NCBI RefSeq assembly: GCF_004365705.1
Contig: NZ_SOBN01000001.1
Location: forward strand, 2,434,555-2,498,554
Reading direction: 5' to 3'
From: Streptomyces sp. 846.5
GTDB lineage: Bacteria > Actinomycetota > Actinomycetes > Streptomycetales > Streptomycetaceae
DNA: 64,000 nucleotides
The notes beneath the pieces are model-generated. The model saw only the letters and a program-made list of their open reading frames with translations. It was not told where the DNA came from and made no database searches. The position numbers and the translations under genes were made by a program. Below, one piece after another: positions 51,901 through 61,604 of the stretch (position 1 is its first letter; each line of letters opens with the position of its first letter).

Positions 51901-53619
51901 CGGGGCTGCGCCGCCGACTGGCCGTCGGAACTCGAGGCCGCCCGTCGGATCATCGCGGTCAGGATCGCCGGCGAGCAGCGCTGGGCCGCGATCGAGGACG
52001 CCGGACGGCTCCGCGACGCCCTGGGCACCCCCCTGCCCGTCGGCGTCCCCGAGGCCTTCACCGAACCGGTCAAGGATCCCCTGGGCGATCTGCTGGCCCG
52101 GCACGCCCGCACCCACGGCCCCTTCACCGTCCATGACGCCGCCGCCCGCTTCGGGCTCGGCCCCGCAGTCGTCCAGGGCACCCTGCAGCGCCTGGCCGCG
52201 CACGGCCGGGTGGTCCAGGGCGAGTTCCGCCCCGGCGGCTCCGGCGTGGAGTGGTGCGACGCCGAGGTGCTGCGGCGACTGCGGCGGCGTTCGCTGGCCG
52301 CACTGCGGCACGAGGTCGAACCGGTGCCCCCGCGCGCCCTGGCCGCCTTCCTGCCGCAGTGGCAGCATCTGGGGGCGCACCGGCTGCGCGGGGTCGACGG
52401 CCTGCTTCGGGCGGTCGAGCAGCTGCAGGGATCGCCGGTGCCCGCCTCGGCCCTGGAACGGATGGTGCTGCCGTCCCGGGTGGCCGACTACAGCCCGGCG
52501 ATGCTGGACGAGCTCACCGCCGCCGGCGAGGTGCTCTGGGGCGGCGCCGGCGCGCTGCCCGGCAAGGACGGCTGGATCGTCCTCGCCCCGGCCGACACCG
52601 CTCCGCTGCTGCTCCCCGCCGCGCTGCCGCTGGAGCAGACGCCACTGCACCGGGCCGTGCTGGCGGCGCTGGCACCGGGCTACGGCCTGTTCTTCCGGCA
52701 GATCGCCGACCACGTCCAGCAGCAGGGCCCGACCGCCACCCCGGTGGAGCTCGCGACCGCGCTCTGGGACCTGGCTTGGGCCGGGTACCTCACCAATGAC
52801 ACGCTGGCGCCGCTGCGGGCCCTGCTGGGCTCGGGACGGACCGCCGGCTCCACCGCCCACCGCGCCCCTCGCGCGGCTCCGCGCCCCCGCTACGGCAGCG
52901 CGCGCCCCGCCGCCCGCAGCGCCTCGATGCCCACCACCGGCGGGCGCTGGTCGCTGCTGCCGGCGCCGCTGGCCGATCCGACCCAGCGCACCCACGCCCT
53001 GGCGCAGACACTGCTGGACCGCCATGGCGTGGTCACCCGCGGCGCGGTCCAGGCCGAGCGGGCGCCGGGCGGTTTCGCCGGGGTGTACCGGGTGCTGACC
53101 GCCTTCGAGGAGAACGGCCGTACCAGGCGCGGCTATGTCGTCGAGGGCCTGGGCGCGGCCCAGTTCGCCACCGACGGCGCCATCGACCGGCTGCGTGCCG
53201 TCGCGGCCCGGCTCCCCGGAGGCGGCGGCACCGGCGAAGCCGTTCCCGACGCCGTCGTCCTCGCCGCCGCCGACCCGGCCAATGCCTACGGCGCCGCACT
53301 GCCCTGGCCGGAGGCCCCCGCCGGGCAGTCCACGGGCCACAAACCCGGACGCAAGGCAGGCTCCCTGGTGGTCCTGCTGGACGGCGAGCTGACCGTCTAC
53401 CTGGAGCGCGGGGGCAAGTCCATGCTCTCCTGGGCGCCCGACGAGACCACCCTGCGGCTGGCCGCCGACGCACTCGCCCGCGCGCTGCACGCGGGTACCC
53501 TCCCGGCACTCACCGTGGAACGCATCAACGGCGAAGCAGCGCTCACTTCCCTGCTGGGTGCCCCGCTGGAAGCCGCCGGATTCCACCCCACCCCGCGCGG
53601 CCTCCGGCTCCGGTCCTAA
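48988..53619 (+). CDS. lhr: Large Lhr-type ATP-dependent DNA helicase
   Basis: 1543 residues from the ATG at 48988 (AGGA 8 bases upstream); the frame is open 76 codons further but not family-like. Superfamily 2: APTGSGKT (Walker A), ILDEVHAVAGTKRG (DEVH box), LSATVRP, and in the second domain ARAHHGSVSKEQR and GLQRVGRAGHQVG. After the helicase core (to about residue 500) comes the winged-helix region and the long C-terminal domain typical of Lhr, for which an E. coli relative was reported to have uracil-DNA glycosylase activity. The mycobacterial relative is induced by DNA damage. No clear LexA box is seen upstream. The stop overlaps the next gene by 4 bases. Confidence 0.95.
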   Translation: MAGTDLPRPAGDPLAGFGAPAQEWFRGAFPAPTTAQAGAWSAIGAGSNVLVVAPTGSGKTLAAFLSALDRLSVTPPPAESRKRCRVLYVSPLKALAVDVQRNLRAPLAGLRQAAQRLGLPEPEIEVGIRSGDTPSAERRRFATHPPDILITTPESLFLILTSAAREALRGVETVILDEVHAVAGTKRGAHLALTLERLDQLLPAPARRIGLSATVRPVDEVARFVSPQRKVTIVQPPAEKRFDLSVVVPVEDLGELSGGRPDAEQPEKNASIWPHVEERITDLVQEHRSTIVFANSRRLAERLCGRLNEIAFERTTGESLADVHAPAQLMAQSGVNKAAPPVLARAHHGSVSKEQRADVEEQLKSGLLPAVVATSSLELGIDMGAVDLVVQVESPPSVASGLQRVGRAGHQVGAVSTGVVFPKYRGDLVQAAVVVERMRSGAIESLRIPRNPLDVLAQQIVAITAMDSWDVDELLGLVRRAAPFAALPQSAFEAVLDMLAGRYPSDAFAELRPRIVWDRVAGTVTGRPGAQRLAVTSGGTIPDRGLFAVFLAGHDPKKGGGRVGELDEEMVYESRVGDVFTLGTSSWRIEDITHDRVLVSPAPGVPGKLPFWHGDSLGRPLELGRALGAFLRELGGLDPEAATTRLHGAGLNDWAASNLLAYLAEQRQATGHLPDDRTIVVERFRDELGDWRIVVHSPFGAQVHAPWALALGARLAEKHGLDAQVMHADDGIVLRLPDADLMDFPDPDAPLAPVGTAADEAPIGAEATVFDPGQIEQTVTDQVGGSALFASRFRECAARALLLPRRSPGRRTPLWQQRQRSAQLLQVASEFGSFPIVLEAVRECLQDVFDVPGLAELMGDIESRRVRMVEVTTPEPSPFARSLLFGYVAQFLYEGDSPLAERRAAALALDSRLLAELLGQAELRELLDPAVLTELEAELQRLTPERRIKDAEGLADVLRLLGPLSTAELADRGCAADWPSELEAARRIIAVRIAGEQRWAAIEDAGRLRDALGTPLPVGVPEAFTEPVKDPLGDLLARHARTHGPFTVHDAAARFGLGPAVVQGTLQRLAAHGRVVQGEFRPGGSGVEWCDAEVLRRLRRRSLAALRHEVEPVPPRALAAFLPQWQHLGAHRLRGVDGLLRAVEQLQGSPVPASALERMVLPSRVADYSPAMLDELTAAGEVLWGGAGALPGKDGWIVLAPADTAPLLLPAALPLEQTPLHRAVLAALAPGYGLFFRQIADHVQQQGPTATPVELATALWDLAWAGYLTNDTLAPLRALLGSGRTAGSTAHRAPRAAPRPRYGSARPAARSASMPTTGGRWSLLPAPLADPTQRTHALAQTLLDRHGVVTRGAVQAERAPGGFAGVYRVLTAFEENGRTRRGYVVEGLGAAQFATDGAIDRLRAVAARLPGGGGTGEAVPDAVVLAAADPANAYGAALPWPEAPAGQSTGHKPGRKAGSLVVLLDGELTVYLERGGKSMLSWAPDETTLRLAADALARALHAGTLPALTVERINGEAALTSLLGAPLEAAGFHPTPRGLRLRS

Positions 53620-53882
53620 GGGGTGTTCGCCTCGACCGGGTCCGTCTCGGTCCCGTCCGTCTTCGCCGCCCGTGGGCGCGCCGGGCGGGGCCGGAAGCGG
53701 GTACTGTGCACCGGCAGCAGGCTCAGCGTCCAGCCCCCGGCGAACATCAGTCCGACACCGGTACGGGTGCTGAACAGCCCGCCCAGCAGGGCGCCCCAGC
53801 AGGCAAGGGTGAGCAACGAGGTCAGCCCCCAGACCAGCGGGCTCCGGCGCGGGAGTCCACCGGCTGTCGAGGGGCGTCTCAT
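53616..53882 (-). CDS. Small membrane protein of unknown function
   Basis: 88 residues from ATG 53882. Two hydrophobic segments (VWGLTSLLTLACWGALLGGLF and GVGLMFAGGWTLSLLPV) are followed by an Arg/Pro-rich cytoplasmic tail. It is convergent with lhr and overlaps it by 4 bases. No known domain is recognised; similar small two-helix proteins occur at this place in streptomycetes. Confidence 0.7.
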   Translation of the reverse strand: MRRPSTAGGLPRRSPLVWGLTSLLTLACWGALLGGLFSTRTGVGLMFAGGWTLSLLPVHSTRFRPRPARPRAAKTDGTETDPVEANTP

Positions 53883-54032
53883 GCAGCACCGCCTTGGGAA
53901 GCCCGCCGAGAACCGGCGGGGCAGAAATTCCATCCTAGCCAGATGCCGACAAATCGGTCAGATCGCAGAAGAGTGATCGAAGCACACAGCAGCGCACGAA
54001 GGAGCCTGCACGCCGGGCGCACGCCACACAGC

Positions 54033-54071
54033 ACTGCGCCGGTGACTCCGAGTGGGAGTCACCGGCGCAGT
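54033..54071. terminator. Strong hairpin terminator of clgR
   Basis: ACTGCGCCGGTGACTCC (54033-54049) pairs with GGAGTCACCGGCGCAGT (54055-54071), 17 bp without mismatch, 5-base loop, 15 bases beyond the clgR stop. Confidence 0.85.
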
Positions 54072-54085
54072 AGTGCCGGGGGTCG

Positions 54086-54442
54086 TCAGGCTGCGACGAC
54101 GTCCATGGCGCTGGCCTTGGGAACCAGCGACGGCATTCGGTCGGGCGCACCGGCGGGTACCGGCACCGGCTCGACCAGGATCGGCCGCACCGGCTCGCCG
54201 GCGGCCAGCTCGGCGAGCGAGAGCTCGTCGCTCACCTCGCGCATGACCTCGGACATACGCACGTCCAAGGCGTCACAGATGGCGGAGAGCAACTCGGAGG
54301 ATGCCTCCTTCTGACCGCGTTCCACCTCGGACAGGTAGCCGAGCGAAACCCGGGCGGCGGCAGAGACCTCGCGCAGGGTGCGGCCCTGGCGTTGGCGCTG
54401 CCGACGCAGCACGTCACCCAACAGACGACGGAGCAGGATCAT
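54086..54442 (-). CDS. clgR: Clp protease gene regulator ClgR
   Basis: 118 residues. XRE-type helix-turn-helix activator of clp and lon protease genes. [20 protein letters not shown] is the family start, then [20 protein letters not shown] as the helix-turn-helix. The protein ends VVAA; a C-terminal Ala-Ala is the known signal for its own degradation by ClpP in streptomycetes. ATG at 54442 follows GGAGG by 9 bases. The middle segment [13 protein letters not shown] is variable. Confidence 0.95.
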   Translation of the reverse strand: MILLRRLLGDVLRRQRQRQGRTLREVSAAARVSLGYLSEVERGQKEASSELLSAICDALDVRMSEVMREVSDELSLAELAAGEPVRPILVEPVPVPAGAPDRMPSLVPKASAMDVVAA

Positions 54443-54634
54443 CGGTGGCTCCCTCCTTGGACCGCGGCTCGAGACGTCACTGCCCCACCGTACCGCTTGG
54501 CCCGCGTCGCGTGCGGGGAGCCCGGTCGTGTTCACTCTGAGCTGTATCCATGGCCCCTCCCCTGCTGTTCGCGGTATGGACGTCGGCCGTTTCCGGTCCG
54601 TCACTTGTTCCTATTCCCGGTAGGACCACCCTCA

Positions 54635-55129
54635 CTAACCCTCCGGACCTTCACTGTTGCGGGATCGCAGTGCCTGGTCCAGCAGCGCGAACGCGGCTTC
54701 CACGGTCCTGCGACGGATTGTGGCACGCCCCTGCGACAACAGCAGCGAAGTGCTGGATACTCCCCCCGGCCCCGCCACCGCGAGGTGTACGGTGCCCACC
54801 GGGTGCCCGTCCTGGGGGTCGGGACCTGCGACGCCGGTGGTGGCGACCCCGTAGTCCGCCGCCATCAGCCGCCGCACGCCCTCGGCCATCTGCTCCGCGA
54901 CGGTCAGGTCCACCGCCCCCTTGGCGGCGAGCAGCCCGGCGTCCACGCCGAGCACCGAGCCCTTGAGGTCGGTGGCGTAGGCGGTGACCGAGCCCCGGAA
55001 CGCCCGGGATGCGCCGGGGACCGCGACGAACTCCGCCGCCAGCAGCCCGCCGGTGAGCGACTCGGCCACCGCGACCGTCGCCCCGGCCTCGACCAGCGCC
55101 GCCAGCACCTCCTCGGCGCCGGCGGTCAC
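54635..55129 (-). CDS. cinA: CinA-family nicotinamide mononucleotide deamidase
   Basis: 164 residues, only the C-terminal CinA (PncC) domain; the N-terminal part of full CinA is absent, as in other actinobacteria. VAVAESLTGGLLAAEFVAVPG, GSVTAYATDLKGSVLGV and VATTGVAGPDPQDG are the family motifs. The enzyme converts nicotinamide mononucleotide to nicotinate mononucleotide in NAD recycling. The GTG start overlaps the pgsA stop by 4 bases (GTGA). Confidence 0.93.
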   Translation of the reverse strand: MTAGAEEVLAALVEAGATVAVAESLTGGLLAAEFVAVPGASRAFRGSVTAYATDLKGSVLGVDAGLLAAKGAVDLTVAEQMAEGVRRLMAADYGVATTGVAGPDPQDGHPVGTVHLAVAGPGGVSSTSLLLSQGRATIRRRTVEAAFALLDQALRSRNSEGPEG

Positions 55130-55803
55130 GAGGAGGCCGCCCGCTCGCGGGCCAGCCCGGCCCGGCGCAGCACCACGGCCTGGCGCACGTAGTCGAGCCC
55201 GGTGACCACGGTGAGCAGCACCGCGACACCCATCAGCCAGGCCCGCGCGCTCGCCAGCGGCCCGCTGAGCACTAGCACGTACATGCCCACGGCGATGCCC
55301 TGGGTGAGGGTCTTCAGCTTGCCTCCGCGGCTGGCCGGAATCACCCCGTGCCGGATCACCCAGAAGCGCATCAGTGTGATTCCGATCTCACGGACCAGAA
55401 TGACGATCGTCACCCACCAGGGCAGATCACCCAGCGCGGACAGGGCGACCAGCGCCGTCCCCATGATCGCCTTGTCCGCGATCGGGTCCGCGATCTTGCC
55501 GAAGTCGCTGACCAGGCCCATCCGCCGGGCCAGCTCACCGTCGAAGAGGTCGGTGATCATGGCGATGGCGAAGGACGCCCAGGCCACCGCGCGCCACTTG
55601 GGGTCATGGCCGCCGCCGGCCAGCAGTAGCGCAGCGAAGACCGGGACGATCAGCAGCCGCACCATGGTGAGCATATTGGGGATGTTCCACAGGCCGGGCC
55701 GTCCCGCGGGCTCCTCCAGAAGCCCCGCCTGCGCAGCCTTCTCGGCGCCGCCACCGCCGGCCGCAGCGCGGCCTCTGACTCCCCCCTCGGCGCCTCCGAT
55801 CAC
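55126..55803 (-). CDS. pgsA: CDP-diacylglycerol-glycerol-3-phosphate 3-phosphatidyltransferase
   Basis: 225 residues, integral membrane enzyme of phosphatidylglycerol synthesis. The CDP-alcohol phosphotransferase signature DG-x2-AR-x8-G-x3-D-x3-D is complete in [20 protein letters not shown] followed by [23 protein letters not shown] is the usual first helix. About 35 Gly/Ala-rich residues precede it. Start GTG overlaps the rimO stop by 4 bases, so rimO, pgsA and cinA are translated as a coupled set. Confidence 0.93.
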   Translation of the reverse strand: MIGGAEGGVRGRAAAGGGGAEKAAQAGLLEEPAGRPGLWNIPNMLTMVRLLIVPVFAALLLAGGGHDPKWRAVAWASFAIAMITDLFDGELARRMGLVSDFGKIADPIADKAIMGTALVALSALGDLPWWVTIVILVREIGITLMRFWVIRHGVIPASRGGKLKTLTQGIAVGMYVLVLSGPLASARAWLMGVAVLLTVVTGLDYVRQAVVLRRAGLARERAASS

Positions 55804-57320
55804 GCGCCCACCACCTCGGCGATCAGATCCACGCCCTCGCTGGCCACGACCTTCGCCGTGACCAGGTCGCCGACCTTCACCCCGTCCAGATTCCCGGTCA
55901 GCGAGGTGATGCCGTCGGTCTCCGGGGCCTGGTGCTCGGCCCGGCCGATCACCGAGCCGTCCTCCGCAGCGTCCTCAGCGTCCTCGTCGTCGTCCGAGTC
56001 GACGGACTCGACCAGGACCGTCACCGTGCTGCCGATCCGCTCCTCGGCACGCTGCGCGGTCATCTCCTCGGCGAGGCGGCTGATCTTCGCCAACCGCTCC
56101 GCGACCACATCCTCCGGGAGCTTGCCGTCGTAGCCGGCCGCCTCGGTGCCGTCCTCGTCGGAGTAGCCGAAGACGCCGATGGCGTCCAGCCGGGCATGGG
56201 TGAGGAAGCGTTCCAGCTCCGCCAGGTCCGCCTCGGTCTCGCCGGGGAAGCCGACGATGAAGTTGGAGCGGGCGCCAGCCTCCGGGGCCTGCGCGCGGAT
56301 CTGGTCCAGCAGGGCGAGGAAGCGGTCGGTGTCGCCGAAGCGGCGCATCCGGCGCAGCACATTGGCCGCCGAGTGCTGGAAGGAGAGGTCGAAGTAGGGC
56401 ACCACACCGGGGGTGGCGGTCAGCGCCCCGATCAGGCCCGGACGCATCTCGGCCGGCTGCAGGTAGCTGACCCGCACCCGGGCCAGCCCCTCGACCGCGG
56501 CCAGCTCCGGCAGAAGCGTCTCCAGCAGCCGAATGTCGCCCAGGTCCTTGCCGTAGGAGGTGTTGTTCTCGCTGACCAGCATGATCTCGCGGACCCCCTG
56601 CTCGGCGAGCCAGCGGGCCTCGTTGAGGACGTCCGAGGGGCGGCGGGAGAGGAAGGAGCCGCGGAAGGCCGGGATGGCGCAGAAGGAGCAGCGGCGGTCG
56701 CAGCCCGAGGCCAGCTTCACCGAGGCGACCGGGCTGTCGTCCAGCCGACGGCGGAGCACGCGCGGTCCGGAGACCGGGGCCACGCCTTCGGGGAGGTCCG
56801 TGATCGGCGTCTCCGTGACCGGTGGCTCCGTGGGGGCCTCCGCGCCGTGGCCGGGCAGCGCGACCGCGCCGCCCTCGGCGGCCGCCTGGCGCTCGACCGG
56901 GCTCAGCGGCAGCAGCGTGCGGCGGTCCCGGGGGACGTGCGAGGTGTGCTTGCCGCCGGAGAGGATGGTCTGCAGCCGGTCGGTGATGTCGGCGTAGTCG
57001 TCGAAGCCGAGCACGGCGTCGGCCTCCGGCAGCGCCTCGGCCAGCTCCTTGCCGTAGCGCTCGGCCATACAGCCGACGGCGACGACCGCCTGGGTGCGGC
57101 CGTGGCCCTTGAGGTCGTTGGCCTCCAGCAGGGCGTCGACGGAGTCCTTCTTCGCGGCCTCGACAAAGCCGCAGGTGTTGACGACCGCGACGTCGGCGTC
57201 CGCGGCATCCAGGACCAGTTCCCAGCCGTCGGCCTCCAGGCGCCCGGCGAGTTCCTCGGAATCCACCTCGTTGCGGGCGCATCCGAGCGTGACAAGGGCG
57301 ACTGTGCGGCGTTGGGACAT
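55800..57320 (-). CDS. rimO: Ribosomal protein S12 methylthiotransferase
   Basis: 506 residues. Radical SAM enzyme that methylthiolates an aspartate of ribosomal protein S12. N-terminal cluster cysteines are in [23 protein letters not shown] and GCMAERYG; the radical SAM triad is in [15 protein letters not shown] domain is at the end, with an acidic insertion [16 protein letters not shown]. It is the second methylthiotransferase in the window and is told from MiaB by the LGCARNxVDSE start. The ATG at 57320 has no clear ribosome binding site. Confidence 0.95.
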   Translation of the reverse strand: MSQRRTVALVTLGCARNEVDSEELAGRLEADGWELVLDAADADVAVVNTCGFVEAAKKDSVDALLEANDLKGHGRTQAVVAVGCMAERYGKELAEALPEADAVLGFDDYADITDRLQTILSGGKHTSHVPRDRRTLLPLSPVERQAAAEGGAVALPGHGAEAPTEPPVTETPITDLPEGVAPVSGPRVLRRRLDDSPVASVKLASGCDRRCSFCAIPAFRGSFLSRRPSDVLNEARWLAEQGVREIMLVSENNTSYGKDLGDIRLLETLLPELAAVEGLARVRVSYLQPAEMRPGLIGALTATPGVVPYFDLSFQHSAANVLRRMRRFGDTDRFLALLDQIRAQAPEAGARSNFIVGFPGETEADLAELERFLTHARLDAIGVFGYSDEDGTEAAGYDGKLPEDVVAERLAKISRLAEEMTAQRAEERIGSTVTVLVESVDSDDDEDAEDAAEDGSVIGRAEHQAPETDGITSLTGNLDGVKVGDLVTAKVVASEGVDLIAEVVGA

Positions 57321-57450
57321 GACGCCAAGATTACCGAGGTTTTCGCGCAGCTTCACCCAGCGGGGTCCATCAGCGGAGCCCCACCACCTCGGGGTTTCGT
57401 GGGGTACGGGGGGTCGCTCCCCGAGAGATTGGAGCACGCAGGTGATGCGA

Positions 57451-57491
57451 AGGGCCCGCAGCGGCAGTATCGATCCTGCGCTGCGGGCCCT
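57451..57491. terminator. Terminator of the RodZ-like gene
   Basis: AGGGCCCGCAGCG (57451-57463) pairs with CGCTGCGGGCCCT (57479-57491), 13 bp, 15-base loop, 25 bases beyond the stop at 57516. Confidence 0.75.
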
Positions 57492-57515
57492 CGGCCGTCA
57501 CCACGGCCGGCCAGG

Positions 57516-58409
57516 TCACCCGGCCTGCGGGTCGCCCGGCGTGTACGTCGCCTTGACCACCTGACCGTCGGATCCGGCGGTCCCGAGGTCCTTGCCGTTC
57601 ACCCAGAGGTGCGCCGCGCCGCCGTTGCCGTAGACCACCTTGAGGCTCTTGGCGTCGGTGAAGACCTTGGAGTCGCCCTTGGTCAGATCGCCCTGGAAGA
57701 GCTGGTCACCCTTGCTGTTCTTCACCAGCAGCCAGCTGTCCCCGGACTCCGCGCTCACCTTGAGGGTGACCCGGCCGGCCGGGGCCGCCGCCACCGGGCT
57801 GGCCTTCGGCGCGGCCGGCTTCTTAGGCGCTGCCGAGGCCGACGGGTGCGCCGAGGGCACCACCGCGGCCTCTGCCGAGGGGGTCTTGTCCTTGCCCGCC
57901 GCCAGGTTGAACCCGATCACCGCGACCACCACGACGATCGCCGCGACCATCGCACCGGTCCAGTTGGGACGGCGGCGCTCGGCGCGGATCTTCTGCGGTT
58001 CGAAGGCCGCGATCGGACGCGCCGCCGAGGGCGCTCCGCCGTGGGCGTCGTCGTAGCGGGCGACCAGTGCCTCGCCGTCCGCGCCGACCGCCTTGGCGAT
58101 CGCACGGATGTGCCCACGGGCGTAGAAGTCGCCGCCGCAGCGGTCGAAGTCGTCCTCCTCCACCGCCTGGATCAGCGGCACCCGCACCCGGGTCTCGGCA
58201 CTGACCTCCTCGACGGTGAGCTCGGCCGCGAGGCGCGCGGCACCGAGCACCTGACCGATCGTCGGCGCGGTGCTCTTCTTGCTCTCCTGAGCCGGTTTCG
58301 GAGCCGGGTTCTGCGTGGTGTTCTTCGCCGCGGCGGGACCCGACGGCTTCGCGGCCTTGGGTCGCGCGGTTCGGCCGGGGTCTCCGGAAGGGGACTTGCC
58401 GATGGTCAC
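57516..58409 (-). CDS. RodZ-like helix-turn-helix membrane protein
   Basis: 297 residues. A Lys/Pro-rich start of about 48 residues is followed by a helix-turn-helix (IGQVLGAARLAAELTVEEVS to LIQAVEEDDFDRC). One membrane helix is near residue 155 (GAMVAAIVVVVAVIGFNLAA), then a Pro/Ala linker and a C-terminal DUF4115-type beta domain (VTLKVSAESGDSWLLVKNSK). This is the RodZ layout, linked to cell shape in rods; in mycelial streptomycetes the role is less clear. GTG start with AAGG 8 bases upstream. Confidence 0.88.
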   Translation of the reverse strand: MTIGKSPSGDPGRTARPKAAKPSGPAAAKNTTQNPAPKPAQESKKSTAPTIGQVLGAARLAAELTVEEVSAETRVRVPLIQAVEEDDFDRCGGDFYARGHIRAIAKAVGADGEALVARYDDAHGGAPSAARPIAAFEPQKIRAERRRPNWTGAMVAAIVVVVAVIGFNLAAGKDKTPSAEAAVVPSAHPSASAAPKKPAAPKASPVAAAPAGRVTLKVSAESGDSWLLVKNSKGDQLFQGDLTKGDSKVFTDAKSLKVVYGNGGAAHLWVNGKDLGTAGSDGQVVKATYTPGDPQAG

Positions 58410-58609
58410 AATGGCGCCTTTCGAGCGTGGGCCACCTGCTGCAGTGTCAGTCTATGGGGCGATCCCGAGAGGGCATCAACCCGGATACCGCCGAAAGGGG
58501 AGACTGCCGTCCGGATGCGGCGGAACACTCCGGCGGCGGTGGTGACGGTGGGTCAGGTAGGCGGTGATCAGCCTGCCCCCGGGCCCTCAGCCACCCCGTC
58601 CAACGGCAG

Positions 58610-58634
58610 CCGGGGCGCCGGCGATGCGCCCCGG
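58610..58634. terminator. Terminator of ftsK
   Basis: CCGGGGCGC (58610-58618) pairs with GCGCCCCGG (58626-58634), 9 bp, 7-base loop, 6 bases beyond the ftsK stop. Confidence 0.65.
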
Positions 58635-58639
58635 GGCGA

Positions 58640-61465
58640 TCATTCCCCCCGGAGGGTGAGCAGAATCCCGTCGAGCTCGTCGGGCTGGACCAGCACGTCA
58701 CGTGCCTTGGAGCCCTCGCTGGGCCCGACGATGTTGCGGGACTCCATCAGGTCCATCAGCCGGCCGGCCTTGGCGAAACCCACCCGCAGCTTGCGCTGCA
58801 GCATCGAGGTCGAGCCGAACTGGGAGGTCACCACGAGCTCGGCGGCCTGCACCAGCAGGTCCATGTCGTCGCCGATCTCCTCGTCGATCTCCTTGCGCGG
58901 GGCGCTGCCCACCGTGACGTCATCGCGGTACTCGGTCCGGGTCTGCGCCTTGCAGTGGTCGACGACGAGGGCGATCTCCTCCTCGGTGACGAACGCTCCC
59001 TGCATCCGGGTCGGCTTGCCCGCGCCCATCGGCAGGAACAGCGCATCGCCCTTGCCGATCAGCTTCTCCGCTCCGGGCTGGTCCAGGATGACCCGGCTGT
59101 CGGCCAGCGAGGAGGTCGCGAAGGCCAGCCGGGACGGGACGTTCGCCTTGATCAGGCCGGTGACCACGTCCACCGAGGGGCGCTGGGTGGCCAGCACCAG
59201 GTGGATGCCGGCGGCACGGGCCAGCTGGGTGATCCTGACGATGGAGTCCTCGACGTCGCGCGGGGCCACCATCATCAGGTCGGCCAGCTCGTCCACGATC
59301 ACCAGCAGGTACGGATAGGGCTCCAGCACCCGCTCGCTGCCCAGCGGCGGCTGCACCTTGCCGCTGCGCACCGCCTTGTTGAAGTCGTCGACGTGCCGGA
59401 AACCGAAGGCGGCCAGGTCGTCGTAGCGCAGGTCCATCTCGCGGACCACCCACTGCAGCGCCTCGGCGGCCTTCTTCGGGTTGGTGATGATCGGCGTGAT
59501 CAGATGCGGCACGCCCTCGTAGGCCGTCAGCTCGACCCGCTTGGGGTCGACCAGGACCAGCCGGACCTCGTCCGGGGTGGCCCGCATCAGGATCGAGGTG
59601 ATCAGGCAGTTGATGCAGGAGGACTTGCCCGCGCCGGTGGCGCCGGCCACCAGGATGTGCGGCATCTTCGCCAGGTTGGCGACGCTGGTCTGCCCCTCGA
59701 CGTCCTTGCCCATGCCCACGATCATCGGATGCGGGTCGCTGGTGGCGATCGGCGAGCGCAGCAGGTCACCGAGGTTGACCATCTCCCGGTCGGTGTTGGG
59801 GATCTCGATGCCGACGGCGGACTTGCCCGGGATCGGGCTGATGATCCGGACGTCGGGGCTGGCCACCGCGTAGGAGATGTTGCGGGCCAGGCTGGTGATC
59901 CGCTCGACCTTGACCGCGAGGCCCAGCTCGACCTCGTAGCGGGTGACCGTCGGCCCCCGGGTGAAGCCGGTGACCTTCGCGTCCACCTTGAACTCGGCGA
60001 AGACCGCGGTGAGCGCGGCCACCACGTCGTCGTTGGCCTTGCTCCGGGCCTTGCCGGGGCCGCCCCGGGTGAGCAGGTCGGGCGAGGGCAGCTGGTAGGT
60101 GCTGTCGGACGGCAGCCGCAGCTGCTCGGAACGCAGCGGGGGGATGCCGGCGTCCTCGGCGGGGACCGGCGGCTCCACGGCCGGGGGCCCGGACGGGGAC
60201 TCCTCACGTCGCGCGGGCGGGACCTCGGCCGGCTCCTCGCCGTCGCCGACCGGGTCGCCCTTGGTGAGCGGGACGGCCTGGTCGGCGTCGCTGGGCGGAG
60301 TCCGGTCCTTCACCCGGTTCAGCACATCGGCGAGCGAGGGGGACGGCTGCACCCCGTTCACCAGCGCGCCGTTGAGCAGGGCGCCGTCCAGGTCGGCCGC
60401 CGCGGCGGCGGCCACGTCAATAGCGTCCAGGCTGCCGGGCAGGCCCTGGTGCTCCGGTGTGGCGCCCTGGCGCCGACGGGGTCGACGCCCCCGTCGCGGC
60501 GGCAGTGCGCCCTCCTGCTCCAGCCGCTCGCGCTTGGCCAGCAGCGCGGCACGCTCCGCGGGCGTCCCCGGCTCGCCGGCGAACTCGGCGTCGCCGAGGC
60601 GGCCCTCGTAGTCGGTGACGAAGCCGAGGCCGTCCAGGTCTCCCCCGCCCGGCCCGTCGCCGTTCTGCGGGGCGAGCGGCTCGACCAGGGACAACCGCTC
60701 GGCCAGCAGCCGGAGCCGCTGCGGGATCTGGTTGACCGGCGTGGCGGTGACCACCAGCAGTCCGAAGAAGGCCACGATCAGCAGCAGCGGTACCGCCAGT
60801 GCCGGTCCGGCAGCCGCCATCAGCGGACGGGAGGCGGCCATGCCGATCAGCCCGCCTGAGTTCCTGATGTGGGAGGCGCCGGCGCCCATTCCGGGCGCAC
60901 CGCAGCCGATGTGCACCAGCCCGAGGATGCCGAGGCTGAGCGCGCCCAGGCCGATGACGATGCGTCCGTTGGCCTCGGGCCGCTCCGGATGGCGCATCAG
61001 CCGGACCGCGATCCCGGCCAGCAGTATCGGCACGAGCACGGACAGCCGACCGAAGGCGCCCTTCACGATGTTGGTGACCGCGACGCCCAGCCAGCCCTGC
61101 GGATCCGACCAGGAACCCGCTGCGATCAGCAGCGCCAGCGCGATCAGCAGCAGTGCCAGGCCGTCCTTGCGGTGCGCCGGATGCAGGCCCTTGGCGCCGT
61201 CGCCGACGCCACGGGCCATCGCACCGACGCCGTGGGCCATCCCCAGCCAGGTGCCGCGCACGGCCCGGTAGGGCAGCGGCTTCGGCGGGGCCGGGGGCTT
61301 GGCCGGCGCGGCCGCCTTCTTCGCAGCTGCGGCCTTCTTGGCGGGGGCTGTCTTCGCCGCCGCCTTCTTCGCGGGTGCGGCCTTCTTGGCAGGCCCGGCG
61401 GCAGCCTTCCGCGCCGCTCCCGCGCCTGGGGAACGCGAGCTGCTTCCGGACATGCGTGTCGCCAT
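58640..61465 (-). CDS. ftsK: DNA translocase FtsK/SpoIIIE
   Basis: 941 residues. Moves chromosomes through closing septa, notably sporulation septa. A Lys/Ala repeat region (residues 13-55) precedes four membrane segments (about 85-245). A long acidic linker follows. The motor has Walker A AGATGAGKSSCIN, VDPKRVEL, Walker B LLVIVDELADLM and ATQRPSVDVVTG. The C-terminal gamma winged helix is FGSTSMLQRKLRVGFAKAGR. The ATG at 61465 is chosen by family length; another ATG 4 codons on is possible and no ribosome site is clear. Confidence 0.95.
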   Translation of the reverse strand: MATRMSGSSSRSPGAGAARKAAAGPAKKAAPAKKAAAKTAPAKKAAAAKKAAAPAKPPAPPKPLPYRAVRGTWLGMAHGVGAMARGVGDGAKGLHPAHRKDGLALLLIALALLIAAGSWSDPQGWLGVAVTNIVKGAFGRLSVLVPILLAGIAVRLMRHPERPEANGRIVIGLGALSLGILGLVHIGCGAPGMGAGASHIRNSGGLIGMAASRPLMAAAGPALAVPLLLIVAFFGLLVVTATPVNQIPQRLRLLAERLSLVEPLAPQNGDGPGGGDLDGLGFVTDYEGRLGDAEFAGEPGTPAERAALLAKRERLEQEGALPPRRGRRPRRRQGATPEHQGLPGSLDAIDVAAAAAADLDGALLNGALVNGVQPSPSLADVLNRVKDRTPPSDADQAVPLTKGDPVGDGEEPAEVPPARREESPSGPPAVEPPVPAEDAGIPPLRSEQLRLPSDSTYQLPSPDLLTRGGPGKARSKANDDVVAALTAVFAEFKVDAKVTGFTRGPTVTRYEVELGLAVKVERITSLARNISYAVASPDVRIISPIPGKSAVGIEIPNTDREMVNLGDLLRSPIATSDPHPMIVGMGKDVEGQTSVANLAKMPHILVAGATGAGKSSCINCLITSILMRATPDEVRLVLVDPKRVELTAYEGVPHLITPIITNPKKAAEALQWVVREMDLRYDDLAAFGFRHVDDFNKAVRSGKVQPPLGSERVLEPYPYLLVIVDELADLMMVAPRDVEDSIVRITQLARAAGIHLVLATQRPSVDVVTGLIKANVPSRLAFATSSLADSRVILDQPGAEKLIGKGDALFLPMGAGKPTRMQGAFVTEEEIALVVDHCKAQTRTEYRDDVTVGSAPRKEIDEEIGDDMDLLVQAAELVVTSQFGSTSMLQRKLRVGFAKAGRLMDLMESRNIVGPSEGSKARDVLVQPDELDGILLTLRGE

Positions 61466-61604
61466 GCGGCTCAGGTTACCGGTGGTGGCTCCGGCGCAAC
61501 ATGCGCCGCGTCCGGTTGCCCGGGGTGTGTCGAAGGGGATGACCGGACGAGATGACGATCGGTCACCCGGACCGGGTGACCGGCCGGTCCCGTACGGCGG
61601 AGCG

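Noticed and set aside
54443-54634. ClgR binding site upstream of clgR (TGTTCGC with a partner GCG)
   Set aside because: TGTTCGC is present near 54566, but the required GCG at the right spacing is missing.
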